A stretch of 23,275 bases of DNA from the NCBI GenBank assembly GCA_016177065.1, contig JACOVZ010000056.1, forward strand, positions 1 to 23,275. The letters run 5' to 3'. Positions within the stretch are counted from its first letter, which is position 1, and the number at the start of each line of letters is the position of its first letter. Below the pieces are notes generated by a model that was not told the DNA's origin, searched no databases, and saw only the letters and a list, made by a program, of their open reading frames with translations. Source of the stretch: Candidatus Wildermuthbacteria bacterium (lineage in GTDB: Bacteria > Patescibacteriota > Minisyncoccia > Minisyncoccales > UBA10102). Position numbers and translations under genes: made by a program. Positions 1 through 6,915 of the stretch are shown one piece after another.

Positions 1-557
1 ATGCCAACCGCAATTCCAAGGGTGCCGTTCAAGAGAAGCTGGGGAGCAGGAGATGGAAGAACCGCGGGCTCTTTTCTGGTTCCGTCATAGTTGTCTACAA
101 AATCAACTGTGTCTTTCTCAATGGTATTCAGCATCTCTTCTCCAATGCGAGACATTCTGGCTTCTGAATAGCGCATGGCTGCAGCGGGATCCCCGTCAAT
201 TGATCCAAAATTCCCCTGGCCGTCAACCAAGGGATACCTCATGGAGAAATCCTGAGCCATACGAACCAGTGCGTCGTACACTGAAATATCTCCATGAGGG
301 TGGAATCTCCCAAGAGTTGAACCGACCACGGTAGCTGATTTTCTGAACTTTGCAGTATGCGTGAGCCCGTCTTCATACATTGCATACAAGATTCTGCGGT
401 GCACAGGCTTTAATCCGTCCCGAACGTCAGGCAAAGCGCGGGCCACAATAACAGACATTGCGTAATCCAAATAGGAGGTTCGCATTTCCTCCACAATTTC
501 TCTGTTTTTCAGGGCCCCAATAGGGGCTTTATTGCTGTTTGGTTCAGCTTTTGCCAT
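1..557 (-). CDS. gyrA: DNA gyrase subunit A, N-terminal part (truncated by window edge)
   Basis: This is the first 185 codons of the GyrA breakage-reunion subunit, which with GyrB introduces negative supercoils. It starts at the ATG at 557 and runs off the left edge. The N-terminal type IIA topoisomerase signature is visible: the segment around LPDVRDGLKPVHRRILYAM (about residues 42-60), the quinolone-determining region HPHGD (86-90) and the catalytic tyrosine in AAAMRYSEARMS, Tyr130. The position equivalent to E. coli Ser83 is Ile91; the Asp87 equivalent is kept as Asp95. The start lies 3 nt after the stop of the upstream MBL-fold gene, so the two are probably co-transcribed, and no good Shine-Dalgarno precedes it. 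ParC is the alternative family member, but the motif set and the single-copy habit of small genomes favour GyrA. Confidence 0.93.
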   Translation of the reverse strand, partial: MAKAEPNSNKAPIGALKNREIVEEMRTSYLDYAMSVIVARALPDVRDGLKPVHRRILYAMYEDGLTHTAKFRKSATVVGSTLGRFHPHGDISVYDALVRMAQDFSMRYPLVDGQGNFGSIDGDPAAAMRYSEARMSRIGEEMLNTIEKDTVDFVDNYDGTRKEPAVLPSPAPQLLLNGTLGIAVG

Positions 558-560
558 CTG

Positions 561-1214
561 TTAAGGCTGCAGCACAACTATTTTTATTCCGTCCTCTTCA
601 AGATCTTTGGCTTTTATCGCAAGCTTTTCAACCGGCACCGCTTCCTTGGCTCCCATGATCTTCAAAAATCCCTCCGGGCCTTCAAGTTTTGCCTTGAGCT
701 TTGGAATCGCGTAATGCATGGGGATGACAATTTTAGGCTCAATCTGGCTGACGATTGAGGATGCTTCCTTTGCTCCTATAGTATACACTCCCCCGACAGG
801 GATCATTAAAACGTCCACGTCTCCGATGGCATTGAGCTGATCCGGGGTAAGCTCTTTCTGGCCAAGATCCCCCAAATGGCATATTTTCATATCCTCAACC
901 TCAAGAAGATACATCGTGTTCATGCCCCGCTCTTTGCCCTGAGTTTCATCATGAAACGATGCAATGCCCTGGATAAACGCTCCTTTCACCTCATACTCCC
1001 CGGGATTCGCAATGACAAAAGGATCGCCCTTCACTGCTTTTTTGTTGTCATGATCCAAGTGCGCGTGGGTGATCAAAAGGATGTCTGCTTCCAAAGGAGA
1101 AAGCCTCAATCCTATTGCTTCCTCATAGGGATCAATGACAATTTTAACCTGCTCCTGCTTGGCTTTGGAGGCTGCAATCTGAAAACACGCTTGTCCTTTC
1201 CACGAGATTTGCAT
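561..1214 (-). CDS. MBL-fold metal-dependent hydrolase (Lactamase_B_3 type)
   Basis: A 217-residue metallo-beta-lactamase-fold protein of the cytosolic Zn-dependent hydrolase type (UPF0173 / lactonase-like). The metal motif THAHLDHDN is at residues 49-57, followed by a Gly-rich IANPGEYEV segment, CHLGDLGQ, and a late PMHYAIP histidine. The substrate is not known for this type; ulaG-like lactonases and RNA-processing relatives are possible cousins. I choose the second in-frame ATG (1214). The first ATG (1220) directly abuts the predicted -10 box TAAAAT and would lie upstream of the transcription start. The ATG at 1214 sits 6 nt beyond that box, giving a leaderless mRNA. It is followed 3 nt later by gyrA. 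It is divergent from rpsA, with which it shares overlapping -35 elements. Confidence 0.85.
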   Translation of the reverse strand: MQISWKGQACFQIAASKAKQEQVKIVIDPYEEAIGLRLSPLEADILLITHAHLDHDNKKAVKGDPFVIANPGEYEVKGAFIQGIASFHDETQGKERGMNTMYLLEVEDMKICHLGDLGQKELTPDQLNAIGDVDVLMIPVGGVYTIGAKEASSIVSQIEPKIVIPMHYAIPKLKAKLEGPEGFLKIMGAKEAVPVEKLAIKAKDLEEDGIKIVVLQP

Positions 1215-1220
1215 AGACAT

Positions 1221-1262
1221 ATTTTAGCACCTCTTGAAAAAGTTTTCAACATTGTGTAGACT
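1221..1262. promoter_or_regulatory. Divergent promoter pair sharing a palindromic -35 region (MBL gene / rpsA)
   Basis: The plus-strand promoter is TTGAAA (1234-1239), a 17-nt spacer, then TAGACT (1257-1262), with the rpsA ATG at 1270. The minus-strand promoter is TTGAAA (1249-1244), a 17-nt spacer, then an extended TGC-TAAAAT (1226-1221), with ATG at 1214. The two -35 hexamers lie within one palindrome, TTGAAAAAGTTTTCAA (1234-1249). Both -10 boxes end 6-7 nt before their start codons, so both mRNAs are predicted to be leaderless. Promoter assignment is by pattern only. Confidence 0.72.
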
Positions 1263-1269
1263 AGTCCGT

Positions 1270-2430
1270 ATGGAACAAACAGCGAATATTCAGAGCAAAA
1301 ACCTTGTGGAAATAAAGCCTCTCAGGCTCGGGGAAATCGTGCAGGGAAAAGTGATCGGCGTCGGGAGATCTGCCATTTATGTTGATTTAAGCCCTCACGG
1401 GACCGGCCTTATCTACGGAAGGGAATTCCTGGAAGAAAAGGATGTTTTAAGGCAGGCCAAGATTGGAGACGTTCTTGCCGTTAAAATTGTAGACCTTGAA
1501 AACGACGAAGGATACATTGAGCTTTCCATCAGAGAAGCCGGAAGAGAGCTTACGTGGGACAAACTGCAGGAGCTCAAGAACACCCAGCAGCTTGTTTTGG
1601 TGAAAGTCCTTGGAGCAAACAAGGGCGGACTGCTTATGCAAATGCAGGGCATCCAGGCATTTCTTCCGGTATCTCAGCTATCCCAGGAGCACTATCCAAA
1701 AGTAGAAGGAGGCGATCCTTCCAAGATCCTGCGCGAGCTCCAGAAGTTCATGGGACAGGAGCTTGAGGTTGAAATCTTGGACTTGGACCCCAGAGAAGGA
1801 AAAGTGATCCTTTCTGAAAAATCCAAGGAGCGGAGCAAAATCAAAGAAATCTTGAGCGCGTTCAAAGTTGGAGACACTGCAGAAGGAGAAATCACGGGAA
1901 TTGTGGAATTCGGGGCGTTTATGAGATTCCCCCAGGGAGCTCCCTCAGAACAGCAGGTGGAAGGGCTCATCCATATTTCAGAAATTGACTGGCAGATCAT
2001 AGAAGATCCATCGCAGTTTCTTGCGGTGGGGCAGAAGGTAAAAGCGAAAATCATTGACCTTTCAAACGGAAGAGTTTCTCTTTCCCTAAAAGCGCTGAAA
2101 GAAGACCCGTGGAAAGAAGCCGCGAAAAAATACATAAAACTCAGCCAGATTCAAGGCAGGGTGACAAAGCTCAATCCGTTCGGAGCATTTGTGGAGGTGG
2201 AGCCAAAAATTCAGGGCCTCTGCCACATTTCAGAGTTCGGGACAAAACAGAAAATGGAAGAAGAGCTTACCGTGGGGAAGACCTATCCTTTCCAGATTAT
2301 TGAGATCAATCCTTCAGAGCACCGCATGAGCCTGCACTTAATCAGACCCTCCGATTTGGCGGAAAAACCAGACGACGCCGCGCAGCCACAAAAAGAGCAG
2401 CAGACAGAACCGCAGCCAGAGAAGCAATAG
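1270..2430 (+). CDS. rpsA: 30S ribosomal protein S1 (four S1 domains)
   Basis: A 386-residue S1-type RNA-binding protein that delivers mRNA to the small subunit. Four S1/OB domains can be read: about residues 21-88 (GEIVQGKV), 107-183 (degenerate, GIQAFLPVSQL), 200-277 (GDTAEGEITG...GLIHISEIDW) and 293-357 (IQGRVTKLNPFGAFVEV...GLCHISEF). A charged Pro/Gln/Glu tail follows to the C-terminus. Four domains is the shorter form seen outside Proteobacteria, whose S1 has six. An in-frame TTG at 1234 would extend it by 12 residues, but that TTG is the -35 box, so the ATG at 1270 is preferred. That start sits 7 nt after the -10 box with no Shine-Dalgarno. The last 89 nt overlap the convergent Lamin-Tail-Domain gene. 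Confidence 0.93.
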   Translation: MEQTANIQSKNLVEIKPLRLGEIVQGKVIGVGRSAIYVDLSPHGTGLIYGREFLEEKDVLRQAKIGDVLAVKIVDLENDEGYIELSIREAGRELTWDKLQELKNTQQLVLVKVLGANKGGLLMQMQGIQAFLPVSQLSQEHYPKVEGGDPSKILRELQKFMGQELEVEILDLDPREGKVILSEKSKERSKIKEILSAFKVGDTAEGEITGIVEFGAFMRFPQGAPSEQQVEGLIHISEIDWQIIEDPSQFLAVGQKVKAKIIDLSNGRVSLSLKALKEDPWKEAAKKYIKLSQIQGRVTKLNPFGAFVEVEPKIQGLCHISEFGTKQKMEEELTVGKTYPFQIIEINPSEHRMSLHLIRPSDLAEKPDDAAQPQKEQQTEPQPEKQ

Positions 2431-3007
2431 CAAAGGGCTTTTGAAAAATATTCAGATGATTTTGAAAAGACTCTGCGGGGTCTTTTCTGTTTTCTTTAGA
2501 AATAAACGAGCTTTCGCTATTCTTTGCTCCAGGAGTTCCGCTCGCAATAAAGCTTGTCTGCCATCCTGCCTCATCGGCGGGCAAGCCGTTCTTTCTCTCC
2601 ATGGTGTATTTGCCTTTGTTGTTTCCGGCTGGCCAGCCGGATATTGCGTCAATTGAATCAACGATTTCCCCTTTCGCATCCTTTAATGCAACAAGCTGGC
2701 CTGCGTTGTTAAACTTTCCCGCAAGATTGCCGTAGCTTATGTCAGCATGAGAAATCTTGTCAGAAGCTCCCATAACAAAATATCCCTTAGGAGGAATAGT
2801 TCCTGCCAAAGGAATGGAGAAATCAAGCTTGTCTCTGGAAAGCTCAACGCTCCACCCGTCTATTCTTAGCGATTGCTCGCTTACGTTAAAAAGCTCAAGC
2901 CACTCATATCTCCACCACTGTTTTTCATCAACGCCCTGCGCAGGGCCTCCCATCCACGCGATTTCGCTGATGAGAATTGACGGAACCACAAGGAAAAATC
3001 TATTCAT
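2342..3007 (-). CDS. Lamin-Tail-Domain (LTD) surface protein with C-terminal membrane anchor
   Basis: A 221-residue protein whose N-terminal two thirds is a Lamin Tail Domain, an immunoglobulin-like fold common in surface proteins of candidate-phyla bacteria. It opens with ILISEIAWMGG, then EWLELFN, IDGWSVE, the GYFVMGA strand and a WQTSFIASGTPGAKN ending. A Ser/Lys/Asn linker leads to one hydrophobic helix (about 191-209) and an Arg-rich end, giving a tail anchor with outside domain. No convincing signal peptide precedes the LTD, only the short hydrophobic stretch FFLVVPSILI. ATG 3007 is chosen over 3070 because the predicted -10 (TATAGT, 3020-3015) lies 7 nt upstream of it. The coding end for the anchor is antisense to the rpsA tail. 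Function is unknown; LTDs are thought to mediate binding at surfaces. Confidence 0.8.
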   Translation of the reverse strand: MNRFFLVVPSILISEIAWMGGPAQGVDEKQWWRYEWLELFNVSEQSLRIDGWSVELSRDKLDFSIPLAGTIPPKGYFVMGASDKISHADISYGNLAGKFNNAGQLVALKDAKGEIVDSIDAISGWPAGNNKGKYTMERKNGLPADEAGWQTSFIASGTPGAKNSESSFISKENRKDPAESFQNHLNIFQKPFAIASLAAVLSAALFVAARRRLVFPPNRRV

Positions 3008-3014
3008 ACTCTCC

Positions 3015-3066
3015 ACTATACCTTGGCAGGAGAGAAGTTGACAAATAGAAAGTAATGTGATATATA
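3015..3066. promoter_or_regulatory. Divergent promoters with one shared -35 hexamer (LTD gene / DHH-like gene)
   Basis: The plus-strand promoter is TTGACA (3038-3043), 17 nt, then extended TGA-TATATA (3061-3066). The minus-strand promoter is TTGTCA (3044-3039), 18 nt, then TATAGT (3020-3015). The two -35 boxes are the same bases read on opposite strands, so polymerase should be able to occupy only one direction at a time. The plus transcript would carry a leader of about 45 nt with a Shine-Dalgarno; the minus transcript is predicted leaderless. Confidence 0.7.
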
Positions 3067-3118
3067 ACACCCAGCACAGGAACAGCTGAGTTTCTGAATA
3101 TTTTTAGGAGGTGAAGAG

Positions 3119-4138
3119 GTGAATCCTCAAGACAAACGGTGCAAAAAACTAGTGGATGTCCTTTTTGCGGCCATGGGAGGACCGCAGATTGAAACGTTGG
3201 TAGGCCATCGATTCCCCGACGACGACGTATGGCTCTGCTTCTGGCTAGCAAAGAAATTCATGCCAGAAACCACAAACGCAGAGATTGCTTTTGTGAACGC
3301 GGGGGAATCCCTGCCCGGTTCAAACGGAGACCCTTCGGTCATCCACTTCGATACCGGGGGAGGCCAGTTTGACCAACACCATCTGGGGGACGTAGAAACA
3401 AGCAGTGCGGCGCTTCTCGCAGAAAAGCTGAGCGTTGCGCAAGATCCCGGCCTCAAAGAATTGCTCCTCATGGTCAAACGCACAGACAACGTGAGGCCCG
3501 TGGAACATACGAATCTCCATTACCTCATCGAGGGTTACCCGAGGTTGAAAAAATTCCAGACAGAAGGACGCATTGACTGGGGAAAAGTGCAGGAACGAAT
3601 CTTTGATGACTTCGACATCATCTACGGCCAAGAGACCCAACGAACCCAAAGCCGCAGAGATCTCCAGAAGTATGCACGCTGGACCATCCTTCCCAATGAA
3701 CTAAAGGTGGCGACTATCCTCTGGCACCCGGAATTAAGAGAAGCTGCGTTTGAGCGCGGAGCAGACGTAGTATTATGGACACGGGCAAAAGGGAGGAATA
3801 AGTTCTATGTGGGAATACAGCGACACCGAAAGCTCAAGGGTCTGCTCAGCCTTCGGGGTGTTGCCGTCAATCTAAGGGCGGCTGAAGCATCGATCAGAGA
3901 GATTAAGGTAAGGCGCGAAAATCTTGGGTATGTTGGGAGAGAGGGACCGGTATCTAACTGGCTTCTCCATCAAAGTTTCGGCCTTGTGGCAAGCGGAACA
4001 AAAAGCTGGAAACTCGAGAGTGATGAGTACACTAAAATCCATCCTCAAGACCTCACAACATTCACATGCGTTCCGCTTTCCGCCATCCCCGCTGATCAGA
4101 TTGGCAAATGGCGGCGTCAGGAACCGCGCGCCACGTAA
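3119..4138 (+). CDS. DHH/MYG1-like putative metal-dependent phosphoesterase
   Basis: A 339-residue protein I place near the DHH / MYG1 (UPF0160) phosphoesterases, though not with certainty. The supporting motifs are GHRFPDDDVWLCFWLAKKF (residues 29-47, the Asp cluster that begins the family's metal site) and HFDTGGGQFDQHH (76-88, matching the DxG..FDHH element). A hydrophobic helix with SSAALLAEKL follows. The C-terminal half has no motif I can name. The start is GTG at 3119: a perfect AGGAGGTGA lies at 3106-3114, about 7 nt upstream. This leader and Shine-Dalgarno contrast with the leaderless genes around it. A strong hairpin terminator follows at 4143-4180. A nucleotide- or nuclease-type substrate would fit the family, but none is demonstrated here. 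Confidence 0.62.
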   Translation: MNPQDKRCKKLVDVLFAAMGGPQIETLVGHRFPDDDVWLCFWLAKKFMPETTNAEIAFVNAGESLPGSNGDPSVIHFDTGGGQFDQHHLGDVETSSAALLAEKLSVAQDPGLKELLLMVKRTDNVRPVEHTNLHYLIEGYPRLKKFQTEGRIDWGKVQERIFDDFDIIYGQETQRTQSRRDLQKYARWTILPNELKVATILWHPELREAAFERGADVVLWTRAKGRNKFYVGIQRHRKLKGLLSLRGVAVNLRAAEASIREIKVRRENLGYVGREGPVSNWLLHQSFGLVASGTKSWKLESDEYTKIHPQDLTTFTCVPLSAIPADQIGKWRRQEPRAT

Positions 4139-4142
4139 CAAC

Positions 4143-4180
4143 AAGGCCCCATCGCAGCCAGCATGGGGCCTTTCTATTTT
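4143..4180 (+). terminator. Rho-independent terminator after the DHH/MYG1-like gene
   Basis: A perfect 10-bp stem, AAGGCCCCAT (4143-4152) with ATGGGGCCTT (4163-4172), a 10-nt loop, and a trailing TCTATTTT. It lies just after the stop codon and just before the ftsH promoter. Confidence 0.88.
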
Positions 4181-4181
4181 C

Positions 4182-4209
4182 TTGAAATTCCCTCTATTTC
4201 TGCTACAAT
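4182..4209 (+). promoter_or_regulatory. ftsH promoter, leaderless geometry
   Basis: TTGAAA (4182-4187), a 16-nt spacer, and an extended -10 TGC-TACAAT (4204-4209). The ftsH ATG begins 10 nt after the last base of the -10 box (9 nt between), and no Shine-Dalgarno is present. Confidence 0.72.
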
Positions 4210-4218
4210 AACTCCACG

Positions 4219-6057
4219 ATGAAAAATCTCTCCAAAAACATTGCTTTGGGATTCCTCATGCTCCTTGCAATAGCTGCTTTGTCATCGCTGTTTGCGCGGC
4301 CATTGCAGCAAAAAGAAACAATCGCGCTCACTCAGCTTGCGCGGGATATTAACGGAGAAAATATCCAGAAAGTTTCGGTTATCGGGAACAACCTTGAGAT
4401 CACATACAAAGACGGAAAAACAGTCGGAGCAATGAAGGAAAGCGAGCTCGGCCTTTCGCAAACTCTTTTGAACCTTGGCGTGGATCAAGAGAAACTTGGA
4501 AATCTTGAAATTGCGCAAAAAGAGAAGACAGACATCTGGACCACTCTTTCTCCCATTATCTTTGTCATACTGCCTCTTCTTTTCTTCGGCTTCTTCTTTT
4601 TTATGATGTTCCGCCAGGCAAGAGCAGGAATCGGCCAAGCTTTTGATTTTACAAGATCCAAAGCCAGGCTTTTTGGAGCTGAAGGCCAAACGAAAGAACG
4701 GGTAACCTTCAAAGATGTTGCGGGACTCAAAGAAGCAAAAGAAGAATTGCAGGAAGTTGTTGATTTCCTGAAATTTCCCAAGAAATACCTCCAAATGGGA
4801 GCAAAGATTCCCCGGGGAGTGCTTCTGGTGGGGGCTCCCGGGACCGGGAAAACCCTGCTCGCCAGGGCAGTAGCTTCTGAAGCCGGGGTTCCGTTCCTTT
4901 CAGCTTCGGGGTCTGAATTCATTGAGCTTTTCGTGGGAGTGGGAAGCGCCAGGGTGCGCGACCTCTTTGGAGCGGCAAAGAAAACAAGCCGCAGCATCAT
5001 TTTCATTGACGAATTGGACGCCATAGGACGGGCAAGAGGATCTGGATTTACCGGAGGCCATGAAGAACGGGAACAGACATTAAACCAGATTCTTGTTGAA
5101 ATGGACGGATTTGAACGCAACTCTGCCTGCATCGTGATGGCGGCTACCAACAGGCCGGACGTGCTGGATCCCGCGCTTTTGCGGCCAGGACGTTTTGACA
5201 GAAGAGTAATGCTTGACCTTCCAGACCTTAACGACCGGCAGGAAATTCTCCGGATTCATTCACAGGGCAAGCCTCTGGATGCAAAAGTGAAGCTTCGCGA
5301 AATCGCAGAACGCACCCCGGGATTCTCGGGAGCTGATCTTGCAAATCTTATGAACGAGGCCGCCATACTTGCGGCGCGCAAGAACAAAACAGAGGTCACC
5401 CAGGAAGAGCTTTTGGAATCCATAGACAAAGTGCTCCTGGGCCCTGAAAGGAAAAGCCACATCCTTTCCAAGAAAGAAAAGGAAATCACGGCATACCACG
5501 AGGGGGGCCATGCCTTAGTCGCAGCTTCCCTGCCCCACGCTGACCCTGTGAGGAAAATATCCATCATTTCAAGGGGAAGAGCCGGAGGGTATACTCTAAA
5601 GCTTCCCACGGAAGACAAATACTTGAAGACCAAAACCGAATTTCTCGCGGATCTTGCGGTCATGATGGGAGGATACTGCGCAGAAAAGATAGTGTTCAAA
5701 GACATTACAACCGGCGCAAGCAATGATCTTCAGAATGCGTCTGAAATTGCGAGAAAGCTCGTAAAAGAATACGGAATGTCAGAGAAAATAGGGCCGGTTA
5801 CATTCGGAGAGCGCCAAGCCTTTGGGTTTTTCCCGGGAGAGTTTGGCGAAAGCGAATCGTATTCCGAAGCAATGGCAAAAACAATAGACGGAGAGATCGC
5901 AAAGATCCTGGAAACAGCGAGAGCTATGGCAGAACGGGTTCTCAGGCATAAGCGCCCCACCCTTGATACATTGGCCAAAATTCTGATACAAAAGGAGACA
6001 ATAGAGCGGGAAGAGTTTGAGAAGATTATAGGCAAGCAAACCAAAAGGGGCGCGTAG
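4219..6057 (+). CDS. ftsH: ATP-dependent zinc metalloprotease FtsH
   Basis: A 612-residue membrane-bound AAA+ protease that degrades misfolded membrane proteins and short-lived regulators. In order: TM1 (about 9-25), a small external domain, TM2 (about 111-131), Walker A GAPGTGKT (205-212), Walker B with FIDELDAIGR (about 262-271), the second region of homology NRPDVLDPALLRPGRFDRR (about 311-329), and the zinc site HEGGH (427-431). The length is typical. The ATG at 4219 follows a promoter whose -10 ends 9 nt earlier, predicting a leaderless or nearly leaderless mRNA. The last three codons and the TAG stop (6055-6057) lie inside the acceptor stem and D-arm start of tRNA-Ile, so the stop codon is formed by tRNA positions 8-10. 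Confidence 0.97.
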   Translation: MKNLSKNIALGFLMLLAIAALSSLFARPLQQKETIALTQLARDINGENIQKVSVIGNNLEITYKDGKTVGAMKESELGLSQTLLNLGVDQEKLGNLEIAQKEKTDIWTTLSPIIFVILPLLFFGFFFFMMFRQARAGIGQAFDFTRSKARLFGAEGQTKERVTFKDVAGLKEAKEELQEVVDFLKFPKKYLQMGAKIPRGVLLVGAPGTGKTLLARAVASEAGVPFLSASGSEFIELFVGVGSARVRDLFGAAKKTSRSIIFIDELDAIGRARGSGFTGGHEEREQTLNQILVEMDGFERNSACIVMAATNRPDVLDPALLRPGRFDRRVMLDLPDLNDRQEILRIHSQGKPLDAKVKLREIAERTPGFSGADLANLMNEAAILAARKNKTEVTQEELLESIDKVLLGPERKSHILSKKEKEITAYHEGGHALVAASLPHADPVRKISIISRGRAGGYTLKLPTEDKYLKTKTEFLADLAVMMGGYCAEKIVFKDITTGASNDLQNASEIARKLVKEYGMSEKIGPVTFGERQAFGFFPGEFGESESYSEAMAKTIDGEIAKILETARAMAERVLRHKRPTLDTLAKILIQKETIEREEFEKIIGKQTKRGA

Positions 6058-6120
6058 CTCAACGGTTAGAGCGCCAAGCTTATAAGTTGGTGGTTCTAGG
6101 TTCGAATCCTAGCGCGCCCA
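6048..6120 (+). tRNA. tRNA-Ile(UAU), overlapping the ftsH stop
   Basis: A full cloverleaf: acceptor GGGCGCG (6048-6054) with CGCGCCC (6113-6119), D stem GCTC/GAGC, anticodon arm CCAAG-CTTATAA-GTTGG, T stem CTAGG/CCTAG with TTCGAAT. Discriminator is A; CCA is not encoded. With U33 at 6080 the anticodon is UAU (6081-6083), reading AUA. The innermost anticodon-stem pair (31-39) is a G-G mismatch. The first 10 nt overlap the 3' end of ftsH. UAU is rare in bacteria, which normally read AUA with a lysidine-modified CAU tRNA. Confidence 0.88.
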
Positions 6121-6124
6121 CATT

Positions 6125-6199
6125 GGGCTCATAGTTCACCGGTAGAACGCTTCATTGACATTGAAGAGGTAGTAGGTTCAACTCCTACTGGGCCCACCA
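6125..6199 (+). tRNA. tRNA-Val(GAC) with encoded CCA
   Basis: Acceptor GGGCTCA (6125-6131) pairs with TGGGCCC (6189-6195). The D stem is GTTC/GAAC, the anticodon arm CTTCA-TTGACAT-TGAAG, and the T stem GTAGG/CCTAC. The anticodon is GAC (6157-6159), Val. Discriminator A6196 is followed by an encoded CCA (6197-6199). The final A of CCA is also the A of the ATG of the next gene. Confidence 0.92.
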
Positions 6200-6915
6200 T
6201 GAACCCATTGAAAATTCTCTACGAAGATGATACGCTGTTGGTTGTAGATAAACCGGCGGGAGTTGCGGTTTTCAAGGAAGGAGAAGAAAAAGGAACCACG
6301 GTTGCGGATCTCCTTCTTGAGCAATTTCCAAGCCAGAGGAACCTTGGGGAGCAACGCCGCTATGGAATTGTCCATAGGCTAGACAAAGACACTTCGGGAG
6401 CATTGCTCGTTGCAAAATCAAAAGATCAGTTTGAATATCTGCAAAAGCAATTCCAGGCAAGGAATGTTGAAAAGAAATATCTGTGCCTTGCAACCGGAAG
6501 CTTCAAAGAAAAAGAGGGGGTAATCAACGCGCTTTTGGGAAGGGCCCCTGGCGACAAAAGAAAGCAGAAAGGATACTTGCCAGATGATCCCGAGTCTGAG
6601 GGCAAAAGAGAAGCTCTAACCTTATACAAGGTTCTTGAAGAATTTCCGGAATACGCGCTTCTGGAAATAACTCCGAAAACAGGGAGAAAGCATCAGATCA
6701 GAGCGCATCTTGCCTTTGTGCATCACCCTCTTGCAGGAGACAAGCTCTACGGGTATAAAGGGCAGGAGGCCCCAGAAGGGCTGAACAGGCAATTTCTGCA
6801 TGCTGAATACCTTAAAATTACCCTGCAAAACGGCGAAACAAAAGAATTCCGTTCTCCTCTGCCTAAAGATCTTGAAAAAGTCTTGCAATCATTAAGAAAT
6901 ACAAAAAACATATGA
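6199..6915 (+). CDS. RluA-family pseudouridine synthase
   Basis: A 238-residue uridine isomerase of the RluA/RluC/RluD family, modifying rRNA or tRNA. The signature HRLDKDTSG is at 59-67 with catalytic Asp62. An N-terminal VVDKPAGV element (about 15-22), the KKYLCLATG strand and a late TGRKHQIRAHLAFVHHPLAGD motif also fit. There is no S4 domain, so it is the short RluA form. The ATG is the only start that keeps the VVDKPAG segment, and its A is the last base of tRNA-Val's CCA. It overlaps rplS by ATGA (6912-6915), so the two are translationally coupled. Expression probably depends on cleavage at the tRNA 3' end, giving an almost leaderless mRNA. The exact RNA target cannot be told from sequence. 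Confidence 0.9.
   Translation: MNPLKILYEDDTLLVVDKPAGVAVFKEGEEKGTTVADLLLEQFPSQRNLGEQRRYGIVHRLDKDTSGALLVAKSKDQFEYLQKQFQARNVEKKYLCLATGSFKEKEGVINALLGRAPGDKRKQKGYLPDDPESEGKREALTLYKVLEEFPEYALLEITPKTGRKHQIRAHLAFVHHPLAGDKLYGYKGQEAPEGLNRQFLHAEYLKITLQNGETKEFRSPLPKDLEKVLQSLRNTKNI

Noticed and set aside
53..1259. Open frames antisense to gyrA and the MBL gene
   Set aside because: They lie opposite genes with clear family motifs and have no recognisable features.
1234..1269. TTG start giving rpsA 12 extra residues
   Set aside because: The TTG is the -35 box of the rpsA promoter and the extension has no S1 homology; ATG 1270 fits the promoter.
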